Assembly (NCBI RefSeq): GCF_036662795.1
Contig: NZ_JBAFWZ010000013.1
Span: forward strand, 32,313-96,312
DNA length: 64,000 bases
Direction of reading: 5' to 3'
Source of the DNA: Lysinibacillus_B sp036662795
GTDB lineage: Bacteria; Bacillota; Bacilli; Bacillales_A; Planococcaceae
Made by a program: the position numbers and the translations under genes. Under the pieces are notes generated by a model. The model was not told the DNA's origin, did no database searches, and saw only the letters and a program-made list of their open reading frames with translations. Positions 43,318-52,227 of the stretch are shown one piece after another. Within the stretch, counting starts at the first letter, position 1. Every line of letters begins with the position of its first letter.

Positions 43318-45312
43318 TTATAGAGCTTTAACTTTCGCTACTACATTTTCTACTGTGAAACCGTATTTCTCCATTACTAATTCTCCAGGTGCAGATGCGC
43401 CGAACTTGTCGATTGCAAGTACATCCCCTTCGAAACCAGTATACTTATGCCAGCCGAATGAAGAGCCCATTTCGATCGCTAGACGTTTTGTCACAGCCTT
43501 AGGTAATACAGACTCTTTGTACTGGGCCGACTGCTTATCAAAGCGGTCTACAGAAGGCATAGATACAACCGAAGCATCGATTCCATCATTTAATAACGCC
43601 TTTTGTGCTTCAACTGCTAATGAAACCTCTGAACCAGTCGAGATTAAAATAGCATCTGGTGTTTCTTTAGTAGCTGGTGAAATCACATAAGCACCTTTTG
43701 CAACGCCTTCACTTACAGTAGCAATAGATGCATCAAGTACTGGTAAGTTTTGACGAGAAAGAACTAGTACCGTTGGAGTAGATTCAGACGTTAGCGCAAG
43801 CTTCCAAGCCTCAGCTGATTCGTTCGCATCAGCCGGACGAATCACAGAAAGGTTTGGCATTGCTCGTAATGAAGCTAAATGCTCGATTGGTTCATGTGTT
43901 GGACCATCTTCTCCTACAGCGATTGAATCATGTGTAAATACATATGTTACCGGTAAGCCCATAAGTGCTGATAAACGAATTGCAGGACGAACATAATCAG
44001 AGAATACGAAGAACGTACCGCCAAATACATTTACGCCACCATGAAGTGCCATACCATTTAATGCAGCACCCATTGCAAATTCACGGACACCAAACCAAAT
44101 GTTACGACCCGCATAGTTTTCAGCTGAGAAGTCCCCAGCACCCTTCATTGTCGTTTTGTTTGATCCAGCAAGGTCAGCTGAACCGCCAAAGAATGAAGGA
44201 ACTTTTTTCGCAAGAGCATTGATCACATCTCCAGAAGATGAACGAGTCGCTACTGATTTACCTGCTTCATAAACAGGAATTTCTGCATCAAAGTCAGCAG
44301 GGATTTCACCGTCCATTGCTTTCACAAATTGCTCAGCTAACTCAGGGAACGCTGCTTTATATGCTTCGAATTTCTCATTCCAAGCTGATTCTGCTTGGAC
44401 ACCTTGAATATCTGCTGCCTCTTTAAAAGTGTCATACACTTCAGCAGGAATTTGGAATGGCTCATGTGCCCAATCGTATGCTGCTTTTGTTAATGTAACT
44501 TCATCCGTACCTAATGGAGCACCGTGTGAATCTGCTTTACCTGATTTATTTGGTGAACCGAAGCCAATTACTGTTTTAATTTCAATTAAAGTTGGTTTGC
44601 CTTTAGAAGTTTTCGCTTGCTCAATTGCATTGTTGATGGCATCAGTATCATTACCATCTCCTACGTGTAAGTAGTTCCAGCCATATGACTCAAAACGCTT
44701 TTGCACGTTTTCAGAGAATGATTTAGCTAAATCACCATCTAATGAAATATCATTTGAATCGTAAAGAACGATCAGCTTTTCTAATTGTAGGTGACCTGCT
44801 AATGAGATTGCCTCTGCCGCGACACCTTCCATTAAATCGCCATCTCCGCAAAGTGCGAATGTATAGTGGTCAACAATATCGTGGCCTGGCTTATTATATG
44901 TAGCAGCTAAATGTGCCTCCGCCATTGCCATACCAACTGTCATTGCAATCCCTTGACCTAGTGGACCAGTTGTTGCTTCTACGCCAACTGTGTGACCGTA
45001 CTCTGGGTGACCTGGTGTTTTTGAGTCCCACTGACGGAAGTTTTTAATCTCTTCCATTTCAAGACCATAGCCACCTAAATGAAGTAGGCTGTATAACAGC
45101 ATAGAGCCATGTCCAGCAGATAAAACGAAACGATCACGGTTATACCATGTTGGATTTTGAGGGTTATGACGTAGTTGCTTTGTCCATAGTGTGTATGCCA
45201 TTGGAGCTGCACCCATTGGTAAGCCTGGGTGTCCAGAATTTGCTTTTTCGATTGCATCAATTGATAATGTTCGGATTGCGTTAATTGCTAACTGATCCAC
45301 ATTGTGTGTCAT
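43318..45312 (-). CDS. tkt: Transketolase
   Basis: Thiamine diphosphate enzyme of the pentose phosphate pathway that moves two-carbon units between sugar phosphates. The 664-residue protein has the ThDP motif CGDGDLMEG near 155 with the downstream NDISLDG, substrate His residues in SGHPGLPMG and GHGSMLLY, and the C-terminal pyrimidine domain (GEDGPTHEPIEHLASLRAMP). It follows ynzC by about 140 bases, as in B. subtilis. Thiamine for it is linked to thiC 3 kb away, a chance proximity. Confidence 0.97.
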   Translation of the reverse strand: MTHNVDQLAINAIRTLSIDAIEKANSGHPGLPMGAAPMAYTLWTKQLRHNPQNPTWYNRDRFVLSAGHGSMLLYSLLHLGGYGLEMEEIKNFRQWDSKTPGHPEYGHTVGVEATTGPLGQGIAMTVGMAMAEAHLAATYNKPGHDIVDHYTFALCGDGDLMEGVAAEAISLAGHLQLEKLIVLYDSNDISLDGDLAKSFSENVQKRFESYGWNYLHVGDGNDTDAINNAIEQAKTSKGKPTLIEIKTVIGFGSPNKSGKADSHGAPLGTDEVTLTKAAYDWAHEPFQIPAEVYDTFKEAADIQGVQAESAWNEKFEAYKAAFPELAEQFVKAMDGEIPADFDAEIPVYEAGKSVATRSSSGDVINALAKKVPSFFGGSADLAGSNKTTMKGAGDFSAENYAGRNIWFGVREFAMGAALNGMALHGGVNVFGGTFFVFSDYVRPAIRLSALMGLPVTYVFTHDSIAVGEDGPTHEPIEHLASLRAMPNLSVIRPADANESAEAWKLALTSESTPTVLVLSRQNLPVLDASIATVSEGVAKGAYVISPATKETPDAILISTGSEVSLAVEAQKALLNDGIDASVVSMPSVDRFDKQSAQYKESVLPKAVTKRLAIEMGSSFGWHKYTGFEGDVLAIDKFGASAPGELVMEKYGFTVENVVAKVKAL

Positions 45313-45449
45313 TTTGTGACATCCTTTCTCGTGCTAATTATTGTTCTTATATAGTGTAGTCAAGAACCTTTAAGAAAACAATGCTTTTACGGCAAATAGG
45401 TTATACTTTTTTATTAAATATGACACATTAATGCCGAAGCAAAATAAGG

Positions 45450-45683
45450 TTAATTCAAAAAGTTATTTTTCTGTGCTTGTTTCACTTTTTCTGGTGTTAC
45501 ATCATTACCAGCAGCATCAACGATTTTGACATTTTCAATTGTTTGACGCATTGAACTTCTAAATGTATCTAAATATTCTTTACGCAAAATTGAACGTTCC
45601 TTTGCCTCAGCCTCTGTTAATGTGCCCTCCTTCGCTTTTTTCGATAACTCATTAATACGAGCGATTTTTTCATTTGATAACAT
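45450..45683 (-). CDS. ynzC: DUF896 protein YnzC
   Basis: A 77-residue helical-hairpin protein: MLSNEKIARINELSKKAKEG, LTEAEAKERSILRKEYLD, then a tail with VTPEKVKQAQ. This is the DUF896 family, the third gene of the lexA-linked yneA-yneB-ynzC operon in B. subtilis. ATG 45683 has AAAGGTGAG eight bases upstream; the 120-residue longer frame is not plausible. About 620 bases separate it from the recombinase gene here, so it may have its own promoter. Role unknown. Confidence 0.9.
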   Translation of the reverse strand: MLSNEKIARINELSKKAKEGTLTEAEAKERSILRKEYLDTFRSSMRQTIENVKIVDAAGNDVTPEKVKQAQKNNFLN

Positions 45684-46031
45684 AGCTTTCTCACCTTTCA
45701 TATTTCCAATAATACAAAGGTATGAGAAAAAGGCACATGATGCAAGTGTTAACTCTTTCAGACTAAAGACTTTCTTTCCTTTAAACAGGTTTTGAAACTT
45801 CATCCATTCCATAGTTGGGTTATTCTGTAATGGAAATAAGAATTTTAAAGTATGTCAATTTACTCTACAGTGTTAAAAAAACGTGGAAAAGGTTATTTGC
45901 CACTATGTTCGATTTTATTCAACGGATAATTCCTTTCGATAAAGCTATCGCTAGCAAACACGCCTCTATACAAGAAATATTTTTTTTAATAAACACAGCC
46001 TAATCTATAATATAGGAAAAGGAGATTCGAT
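45684..46031. other. Spacer upstream of ynzC
   Basis: About 350 bases. A plus-strand frame from ATG 45830 to 46003 (57 codons) exists but lacks a ribosome site. I see no other gene; it should hold the divergent promoters of ynzC and the small membrane protein. Confidence 0.4.
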
Positions 46032-46223
46032 ATGATAGATACTACGATTACAGTATTAATGGTTGTGGAAGCTGTATTTTTGTTACTAACGTTATATTTT
46101 GTTTTAAGCTATATGAAGTATTTGAAAATTGAAGATGAGAGATTAGAAAAGCAGTCCAAATTTGCAGCAATTAGTTGTTTAGCGATTGCTTTTGCCATTC
46201 CAATACTCTCTACGATTTTTTAG
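46032..46223 (+). CDS. Small two-helix membrane protein
   Basis: A 63-residue protein with two hydrophobic helices (about 6-28 and 46-62) joined by a charged loop (KYLKIEDERLEKQSK). AAAAGGAG lies seven bases before the ATG. Not recognised. It sits inside the otherwise conserved lexA-yneA-yneB-ynzC-tkt region, on the opposite strand. Confidence 0.6.
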   Translation: MIDTTITVLMVVEAVFLLLTLYFVLSYMKYLKIEDERLEKQSKFAAISCLAIAFAIPILSTIF

Positions 46224-46307
46224 TCTAGGAAACACTTAAGAAGTAAGTTGTAGTAGCCCACTAAATTTATGCGGGTCTATAATTTTATGAAGAGGCGGCT
46301 ATACACA

Positions 46308-46967
46308 TTATTTTACACTGCTTTCAGTATACTCTGTATATCTCCGGTGAACGGTTGCTTTACTTACTTGAAATCCTAAGCCTTGAAGCGTGCTTGCGAT
46401 TTCGTTAAACGTAAGTCCCTTTTGACGAAGCTTAACAATTTCTTCTATAGGTACTTCTATTCGTTCACGCCCTTCTGCATTTCCTCGTTCTTTTAAATTC
46501 AACTCTGGTCTATAGCCATTTTCTACTGCCCTACGCATTCCTCTACGTATTTTTGCATTGTGTAACCTCCGCTGGTATTCCTCGACAATCGCCAATATTT
46601 CTAAAAGCATTGTATCCATTTCATTTAGTGAAAGTGGACCAGCATCATTTAATGAATACACGGTAGTTTCATTTTTTTGCAATAAATGCAGGACAGCCAT
46701 TCGTGCATTGCCACGTCCTAATCGTGTTTCGTCTTGCACAAATAACGTCGTAATATTCTCAGCCTTCATAAAATCAAGCATTGCTAACAGACCATCACGA
46801 TCCACATCATAGCCGCTTTGCTGATCCTCGAAAACTGCTGCAACTGAAAATTGTAGATTACTAGCATAACGAGTTAATTCCTCTCGTTGCCTAATTAATG
46901 ATGTTTCTTGTGTAGATTTTTCAGTGCTTACTCGGCAATATAGTACTGCCTTGTTGTTGTTTGTCAT
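46308..46967 (-). CDS. yneB: Serine recombinase/resolvase YneB
   Basis: A 219-residue resolvase-type protein: the N-terminal catalytic domain has the nucleophile Ser in YCRVSTEKSTQETSL, Arg residues in RQREEL and RLGRGNARMAV, and DRDGLLAML; the C terminus has a helix-turn-helix (LTFNEIASTLQGLGFQVSKATVHRR). In B. subtilis yneB is SOS-controlled as part of yneA-yneB-ynzC. It overlaps yneA by four bases. It is a stable chromosomal gene, not part of a mobile element here: no repeats or transposase lie beside it. Confidence 0.92.
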   Translation of the reverse strand: MTNNNKAVLYCRVSTEKSTQETSLIRQREELTRYASNLQFSVAAVFEDQQSGYDVDRDGLLAMLDFMKAENITTLFVQDETRLGRGNARMAVLHLLQKNETTVYSLNDAGPLSLNEMDTMLLEILAIVEEYQRRLHNAKIRRGMRRAVENGYRPELNLKERGNAEGRERIEVPIEEIVKLRQKGLTFNEIASTLQGLGFQVSKATVHRRYTEYTESSVK

Positions 46968-47299
46968 TGTTGTTCACTCGCCACTTTTACAGAATAATGA
47001 TCTTCTTTTATTAAATTTGCAATATAGATTGAATGTCTTTCAACTGGGATAAGGATTTCTTGTCCTTCTACAATCGCGCCAGTTTTCATCGCATTTTCTT
47101 TTTTTACAAACGTAATCCAATCATGCGTAGACATTTTACCACGATATTGATCGGCTAACGACCATAATGTATCGCCTTGCTCAATTGTAATATTTTTATA
47201 GTGCTCGATTTTTTCGTCTGTAATAAATAAGTATAGAATAAAGACAAGAGAAGCTGCGAAAAAAAGTGCTATATAGCTATTTTGTTTTAACCATTTCAT
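46964..47299 (-). CDS. yneA: SOS cell-division suppressor YneA
   Basis: A 111-residue protein with one transmembrane helix (about 9-27) and a LysM domain outside (ITIEQGDTLWSLADQY ... GQEILIPV). In B. subtilis YneA halts septation after DNA damage and is cleared by proteases. It is divergent from lexA, with three LexA boxes between them, and overlaps the recombinase gene. The C-terminal tail differs from the B. subtilis protein. Confidence 0.92.
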   Translation of the reverse strand: MKWLKQNSYIALFFAASLVFILYLFITDEKIEHYKNITIEQGDTLWSLADQYRGKMSTHDWITFVKKENAMKTGAIVEGQEILIPVERHSIYIANLIKEDHYSVKVASEQQ

Positions 47300-47316
47300 T
47301 ATAAAAAACCCCTTTA

Positions 47317-47330
47317 CGAATGTTTGTTCG
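47317..47330. promoter_or_regulatory. LexA box 1 (yneA side)
   Basis: CGAATGTTTGTTCG fits CGAAC-N4-GTTCG with one change in the left half; it lies just upstream of yneA. Confidence 0.8.
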
Positions 47331-47349
47331 GTATGTATGTTTTCATATT

Positions 47350-47363
47350 AGAACAAACGTTTG
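47350..47363. promoter_or_regulatory. LexA box 2
   Basis: AGAACAAACGTTTG fits CGAAC-N4-GTTCG with changes at the outer positions, between the two divergent promoters. Confidence 0.7.
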
Positions 47364-47381
47364 TTTTTGTCAACTCTTTTT

Positions 47382-47395
47382 CGAACCTATGTTTG
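47382..47395. promoter_or_regulatory. LexA box 3 (lexA side)
   Basis: CGAACCTATGTTTG matches CGAAC-N4-GTTCG with one change (GTTTG). Three boxes in a lexA-yneA spacer is also the B. subtilis arrangement. Confidence 0.8.
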
Positions 47396-47470
47396 CATTG
47401 TTGTTCGCATAATGTTATACTGTTCGTAATTAGATAGAAGAAACTACATAAAAATAGAGAGGTGAGCACT

Positions 47471-48091
47471 ATGACAAAGGTATCAAAACGACAAGAAGCA
47501 ATACTAGCATTTATTAAAGATGAGGTGCGAGCAAAAGGTTATCCTCCATCAGTTCGAGAGATTGGAGAGGCTGTTGGTCTTGCTTCAAGTTCAACTGTAC
47601 ACGGTCATTTAGCGAGGCTTGAAAGTAAGGGCTTGATTCGTCGTGATCCTACAAAACCTCGTGCAATTGAAATTTTAGATCATGATGCTGATCCGGTTAA
47701 TAAACAAGAAGTGATTCACGTTCCATTAATCGGGAAAGTAACGGCTGGATCTCCAATCACAGCAATTGAAAATATTGATGAATACTTCCCACTTCCTAAT
47801 ACATACGGTACGAGTGAGGATCAAATTTTCATGCTAGAGATTATGGGAGAATCGATGATTGAGGCAGGCATATTAGATGGTGACTTTGTCATTGTGAAGC
47901 AGCAATCAACAGCTCATAATGGCGATATCGTCGTTGCAATGACAGAAGATGATGAGGCAACGGTAAAACGATTCTTTAAAGAGAAAACTCACTTCCGTTT
48001 ACAGCCTGAAAATTCTTCAATGGATCCTATTCTAGTGAATCAAGTATCGATTTTAGGTAAAGTTGTAGGCTTATATCGAACAGTACAATAA
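47471..48091 (+). CDS. lexA: SOS repressor LexA
   Basis: A 206-residue repressor that cleaves itself when RecA filaments form. The N-terminal winged helix (GYPPSVREIGEAVGLASSST) binds SOS boxes; the cleavage site is Ala92-Gly93 in VTAGSP, and the catalytic dyad is Ser128 (MGESM) and Lys166 (ATVKRFF). ATG 47471 is preferred to the GTG at 47462, which lies inside the ribosome site GAGAGGTGAG. It is monocistronic with a strong terminator. Confidence 0.97.
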   Translation: MTKVSKRQEAILAFIKDEVRAKGYPPSVREIGEAVGLASSSTVHGHLARLESKGLIRRDPTKPRAIEILDHDADPVNKQEVIHVPLIGKVTAGSPITAIENIDEYFPLPNTYGTSEDQIFMLEIMGESMIEAGILDGDFVIVKQQSTAHNGDIVVAMTEDDEATVKRFFKEKTHFRLQPENSSMDPILVNQVSILGKVVGLYRTVQ

Positions 48092-48096
48092 ATATA

Positions 48097-48135
48097 AATG
48101 GAGAAGAATACGCAAGGTTTTCTTCTCCATTTTTC
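48097..48135 (+). terminator. lexA terminator
   Basis: AATGGAGAAGAA and TTCTTCTCCATT form a 12-bp stem followed by TTTC. Confidence 0.85.
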
Positions 48136-48137
48136 AT

Positions 48138-48463
48138 TCCTGAATATTTAAGGGTATTGATTTCATAAATACGTGAGCATTACTGCAAATTCGTGCATAC
48201 TTATGTTTTTCTGCATTTCATTCCCATTCAATAGATGGTTCTTGCTTATGTAGATCAACGGAAGAAAATAGTATATGAAGATGACAATTATAGTTATTTC
48301 AATTATGGAATTAAAATTAACGAATGAACAGCATCTCTTATATGAAGTCGCTTTAATTAATTGATGGACATACGGCTTCTCCAAAATCGAATCTGTAATC
48401 GATTTTTTTAGTTTGTAATTGTAGTAGCTTTATTTTACAAAAGAGATTTTATTGATCCCCATC
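48138..48463. other. Spacer between lexA and thiC with possible decayed frame
   Basis: About 330 bases. On the plus strand a 30-codon frame (48235-48327) and an overlapping +1 frame ending at 48361-48363 together read like a coding stretch with a frameshift (QRKKIVYEDDNYSYF, then LTNEQHLLYEVALIN), but there is no ribosome site. It may be a gene remnant. Nothing else is seen. Confidence 0.3.
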
Positions 48464-48518
48464 ATAAAAAGGCGGCCGAAAATCCAGATTTTCATCTAAA
48501 TTTTCGGACAGCCCTTTT
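48464..48518 (-). terminator. thiC terminator
   Basis: On the minus strand GGGCTGTCCGAAAAT and ATTTTCGGCCGCC pair, with inner AGAT/ATCT, followed by TTTTTA. Confidence 0.8.
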
Positions 48519-48524
48519 CGCTAA

Positions 48525-50300
48525 CTATTGATATATTTTGCCGCCAGATTCTTTAAATTCTTTTGCCTTTTCCTTTAAACCTTCTTCAACCGCTTTCGTT
48601 TCTTTTTCTTTGACACTATTGCGAATATCATGTGAGATTCTCATGCTACAAAATTTCGGTCCGCACATCGAGCAAAAATGGGCTACCTTTGCTCCTTCTG
48701 CAGGCAATGTTTCATCATGATACTCTATTGCTCGTTCAGGATCTAATGATAAATTGAACTGATCTCGCCAACGGAATTCAAAACGCGCTTTCGATAAGGC
48801 ATCATCTCGTTTTTGCGCTCCCGGATGCCCCTTCGCTAAATCGGCTGCATGTGCGGCAATTTTATACGTAATGACCCCTTCACGTACATCGTCTCTATTT
48901 GGTAAGCCTAAATGTTCCTTCGGTGTCACATAACAAAGCATGGCCGTGCCAAACCAACCAATCATCGCAGCACCAATCGCAGATGTAATATGATCATAGC
49001 CAGGGGCAATATCCGTTGTAAGCGGCCCTAATGTGTAAAACGGTGCCTCTTCGCAAATTTCTAATTGCTTATCCATATTTTCTTTAATAAGATGCATTGG
49101 TACATGGCCTGGTCCTTCCACCATCACTTGCACATCATGCTTCCAAGCAATTTTCGTTAATTCCCCAAGCGTTTCGAGCTCTGCAAATTGTGCTGCATCA
49201 TTGGCATCATGAATAGAGCCTGGGCGTAAGCCATCGCCAAGCGAAAAGGCCACATCGTACGCTTTCATAATTTCACAAATTTCTTCAAAATACGTATACA
49301 GAAAGTTTTCTTGGTGGTGCGCTAAACACCACTGTGCCATAATCGATCCGCCACGCGATACGATGCCTGTTAAACGCTCCACTGTTAATGGAATGTAACG
49401 TAGCAGGACACCAGCATGAATCGTAAAATAATCTACTCCTTGTTCTGCTTGTTCAATTAATGTATCGCGGTAAATTTCCCATGTCAGATTTTCTACGATT
49501 CCATTTACTTTTTCAAGTGCTTGGTAAATTGGCACAGTCCCAACTGGCACAGCCGCATTACGGATAATCCATTCACGTGTTGTATGAATGTTTTTTCCTG
49601 TAGACAGATCCATAATCGTATCAGCGCCCCAACGTGTAGCCCAAATCATTTTTTCTACTTCTTCTTCAATCGAAGAGGAAACCGCAGAATTCCCAATATT
49701 GGCATTCACTTTCACGTGAAAATTGCGTCCAATAATCATCGGTTCTAGCTCTGGATGGTTAATATTGCATGGAATAATCGCACGACCTCTCGCTACCTCA
49801 CTCCGCACAAATTCAGGCTCCATATTTTCTCTAATTGCAATAAACTCCATCTCCGGTGTAATCATGCCTTTTTTTGCATAATGAAGTTGAGTCACATTTT
49901 TTCCTTCTTTCGCACGCAATGGTTGGCGCTTTAAGTTCGGGAAAATGTTGTGTTGAGCACGAGGATCATCCTCATTACTATAGCCATTATCTTCCGCCTT
50001 CACTTGTCGCCCTTCATACTTTTCTACATCTGCTCGTTCCTCAATCCATTTACTGCGAAGAGCCTCTAGCCCTTTTGTTATATCGATGGAAGCGTTCGGG
50101 TCGGTATAAGGTCCACTTGTATCATAAACTTGCACTGGTAGGTTTTCCTCTTCCCCTACTGTACTCGTCGTTGGACCTAGCACAATTTCTCGCATAGGTA
50201 CTCTAATATCCTGTCTTGAACCAACCACATATACTTTTTTACTCCCTGGAAAGTTGGACATGATCGAAATGTTTTCTTTGTTTAATGAAGTTGATGACAT
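48525..50300 (-). CDS. thiC: Phosphomethylpyrimidine synthase ThiC
   Basis: Radical SAM enzyme that rearranges aminoimidazole ribotide to HMP phosphate for thiamine. The 591-residue protein has the unusual C-terminal cluster motif CSMCGPKFC (near 550), the Cys-x2-Cys-x4-Cys of ThiC, and conserved stretches GADTIMDLSTGKNIH, VEGPGHVPMH and GPLTTDIAPGYDHIT. AAAGGAGGAG precedes the ATG. It is a single gene controlled by a TPP riboswitch 240 bases upstream with a terminator in between. Confidence 0.97.
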   Translation of the reverse strand: MSSTSLNKENISIMSNFPGSKKVYVVGSRQDIRVPMREIVLGPTTSTVGEEENLPVQVYDTSGPYTDPNASIDITKGLEALRSKWIEERADVEKYEGRQVKAEDNGYSNEDDPRAQHNIFPNLKRQPLRAKEGKNVTQLHYAKKGMITPEMEFIAIRENMEPEFVRSEVARGRAIIPCNINHPELEPMIIGRNFHVKVNANIGNSAVSSSIEEEVEKMIWATRWGADTIMDLSTGKNIHTTREWIIRNAAVPVGTVPIYQALEKVNGIVENLTWEIYRDTLIEQAEQGVDYFTIHAGVLLRYIPLTVERLTGIVSRGGSIMAQWCLAHHQENFLYTYFEEICEIMKAYDVAFSLGDGLRPGSIHDANDAAQFAELETLGELTKIAWKHDVQVMVEGPGHVPMHLIKENMDKQLEICEEAPFYTLGPLTTDIAPGYDHITSAIGAAMIGWFGTAMLCYVTPKEHLGLPNRDDVREGVITYKIAAHAADLAKGHPGAQKRDDALSKARFEFRWRDQFNLSLDPERAIEYHDETLPAEGAKVAHFCSMCGPKFCSMRISHDIRNSVKEKETKAVEEGLKEKAKEFKESGGKIYQ

Positions 50301-50388
50301 AAAAAAACTCCTCCTTTATATTTGGTAAAGGACGAGATCTAGATCAATCCATTAGTAGTGGGGCAAACTAGAAAGGCACAGCGCAACT

Positions 50389-50430
50389 AGAATAGGTCAA
50401 GCGGATACCGCGTTTTTCAGATACCTATTC
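50389..50430 (-). other. Extra hairpin in the thiC leader
   Basis: AGAATAGGT (50430-50422 on the minus strand) pairs with ACCTATTCT (50397-50389) and encloses the small palindrome GCGG-TAT-CCGC. It lies between the riboswitch terminator and the start codon and has no T run. Confidence 0.45.
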
Positions 50431-50451
50431 TATGAAAACGTTCCTATACAA

Positions 50452-50497
50452 AAAAAGCTGAATCCATTTATTAGAAACATAAACGGACCCAGCTTAC
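50452..50497 (-). terminator. Expression-platform terminator of the TPP riboswitch
   Basis: AAGCTGGGTCCGTTTAT and ATAAATGGATTCAGCTT pair with two mismatches; seven T follow on the minus strand. Confidence 0.88.
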
Positions 50498-50538
50498 GAT
50501 ATGTATGTAGAAGTGCTCACATATACTAAAGATTTCTA

Positions 50539-50632
50539 ACTTCCCTACGCTGGCATGATCCAGATCAGGTCCAAAGGGTCAAGAAACTTCTAAGCGTTTC
50601 CCTCTCAGCCCAACTCATTGGACTCCCCTAGT
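50539..50632 (-). ncRNA. TPP riboswitch (THI element)
   Basis: On the minus strand the conserved blocks are AGGGGAGTCC, GGCTGAGAGG, GACCCTTTGGACCTGATC, TGGATCATGCCAGCG and TAGGGAA, in the right order and spacing. It lies upstream of thiC and is followed by the terminator at 50452, so TPP should switch the gene off. Confidence 0.96.
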
Positions 50633-50732
50633 TAACACTATTCGATTACCATTATTGTACAATATTACCACTTGAAATAAAAGGGTATTTTTTATACTAT
50701 TTCGTCATTCACCGTTTTTTTCATAATTGCGA

Positions 50733-51485
50733 TTATAGTAAACGCCAGTACCAATCGATCATTTCCTCACCATAAAAATAAACAACAATGGCAGCTATCG
50801 CGATAGAGGGCCCAAATGGTACAGGGGTTTTTCTTCCTTGCCCCCGTATTTTGAGCACAATAATGCCGATCACCATACCAATGACAGAAGCCAAAAATAG
50901 CGTGAGTAAGGTTTGCACTGTTCCTAGCACTAGGCCGATAACAAAGAACAGCTTTATATCGCCACCGCCCATGCCGCCTTTTGAAATCACGGCAATTAAA
51001 AATAGTAAACCAAAGCCGACAGCTGCCCCGACAATACTATCCCACCATGGCTGAAGTGGTGAGAAGAATCGAGCGAGCAAAATTAATGGCAGAAAAAATA
51101 ATAATATCTTATCCGGTATTAACATGTACGCAAGGTCCGATACATTGATAATCACGAGCAACGAAATGAACAACAGGGCTACCGCTAGCTCAGCTGTAAT
51201 ACCAAGATGCCAAGTAGCGAAGGCAAATAGAAAGGCTGTTACTATTTCGGTCAAGGCATAGATTGGGGAAACTTTTGCCCCGCAGCTACGACATTTTCCT
51301 CGTAAAAATAAAAATGAAAAGACAGGTACGAGATCCGGCACCGTCAGCTGTCGATTGCAGCTAACACAATGAGATGGAGGAGAAACTATGGACTCTTTTT
51401 TAGGCACTCGTAAGCCGACTACATTATAAAATGAGCCAAATACGAGACCAAAAACTCCTGCAAATACTGTATACACAATCTCCAT
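50733..51485 (-). CDS. pilD: Prepilin peptidase PilD (A24 family)
   Basis: Cuts the leader of prepilins and methylates the new N-terminal residue. The 250-residue membrane protein starts with FGSFYNVVGLRVP, then a zinc domain CVSCNRQL ... CRSCGAK (two Cys-x2-Cys pairs), then the aspartyl protease residues in SDLAYMLIPD and GGGDIKLF. The presence of the Cys domain suggests a full bifunctional enzyme. It is the last gene of the pilus operon, about 30 bases after pilO, so the locus brings its own processing enzyme. Confidence 0.95.
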   Translation of the reverse strand: MEIVYTVFAGVFGLVFGSFYNVVGLRVPKKESIVSPPSHCVSCNRQLTVPDLVPVFSFLFLRGKCRSCGAKVSPIYALTEIVTAFLFAFATWHLGITAELAVALLFISLLVIINVSDLAYMLIPDKILLFFLPLILLARFFSPLQPWWDSIVGAAVGFGLLFLIAVISKGGMGGGDIKLFFVIGLVLGTVQTLLTLFLASVIGMVIGIIVLKIRGQGRKTPVPFGPSIAIAAIVVYFYGEEMIDWYWRLL

Positions 51486-51516
51486 CTTTAACGCTCCTTA
51501 CTCCTACCTGCGAATT

Positions 51517-52227
51517 TTATTCATAATAGAATGTAGTTACTTGAACGGTTGCTACGACAGTATCCGACTTATCCTCCGCAAACTTGTTTTCCTCACCAGA
51601 TAGTTCGTATTGGATCGTATCAATATGCATGACCCGTTCAATATTTTCAATTTCCTTAATAAATTGCTGTAGCTTTTTGTAATTTGGAGATGCAACTTCC
51701 ATATTAAATGTCACGAGCTTTAACGAGCCCGGCAATGAATCGGCAGCAATCGTTGAAACGGGTGTAGTATCTTCCTCTGGAGTCGTTTCTGCATTGGCTT
51801 CTGTATCAGTTTGAGTTGCATCCTGCCCTTCTGTTTCCTCTGCTGAAGGCACATGAGGATCCTGTAGCCCTGAATCTGAAACGAGCGAATCGTAATTATT
51901 AAACTCTACTTTTAGGATACGTGAGCCAGTTACAAATTCTATTTCTTCAATATTTAACAGCAGCTCATCAATCGCGCGTGTTTCAGGAACCTTTTTTCGC
52001 AGATCAAATTCATTTGTCTCGTTGTTAGATCTCTGCTCCTTTACAGCTGCGATGCTTTCCTCAAGTGCAGCCATTTCCATCTTCAAATTATTGACAGACG
52101 ATTCCATACTTTCTACTTCATCCTGCTTAGGAAGCACAACATAATAGTATACGGCAAAAAGAAGAGCAAAGATTAATGCTGTTAATAATAGCACTGGTGA
52201 GCTTTTACTGTTCGAGAATGATTTCAT
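51517..52227 (-). CDS. pilO: Type IV pilus alignment protein PilO
   Basis: A 236-residue bitopic protein: one helix at about 12-33, a coiled coil at about 35-75 (EVESMESSVNNLKMEMAALEESIAAVKEQ in part) and a ferredoxin-like outer domain (about 80-236). A Thr/Glu-rich insert (about 130-160, with TDTEANAETTPEED) interrupts the outer domain. In Gram-negative systems PilO pairs with PilN to tie the cytoplasmic motor to the rest; here, with no outer membrane, it must work in the cell envelope alone. It overlaps pilN by four bases. Confidence 0.85.
   Translation of the reverse strand: MKSFSNSKSSPVLLLTALIFALLFAVYYYVVLPKQDEVESMESSVNNLKMEMAALEESIAAVKEQRSNNETNEFDLRKKVPETRAIDELLLNIEEIEFVTGSRILKVEFNNYDSLVSDSGLQDPHVPSAEETEGQDATQTDTEANAETTPEEDTTPVSTIAADSLPGSLKLVTFNMEVASPNYKKLQQFIKEIENIERVMHIDTIQYELSGEENKFAEDKSDTVVATVQVTTFYYE

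Noticed and set aside
45815..46003. 62-codon plus-strand frame between ynzC and the small membrane gene
   Set aside because: TTG start and internal ATG both lack a ribosome site; composition is not convincing and nothing is recognised.
46308..46967. Mobile-element resolvase
   Set aside because: The serine recombinase is the conserved yneB of the lexA region, overlapping yneA; no inverted repeats, transposase or att-like sites lie around it.
48163..48384. 73-codon minus-strand frame between lexA and thiC
   Set aside because: No ribosome site and low-quality sequence; opposite-strand frames fit coding better, though these also look decayed.
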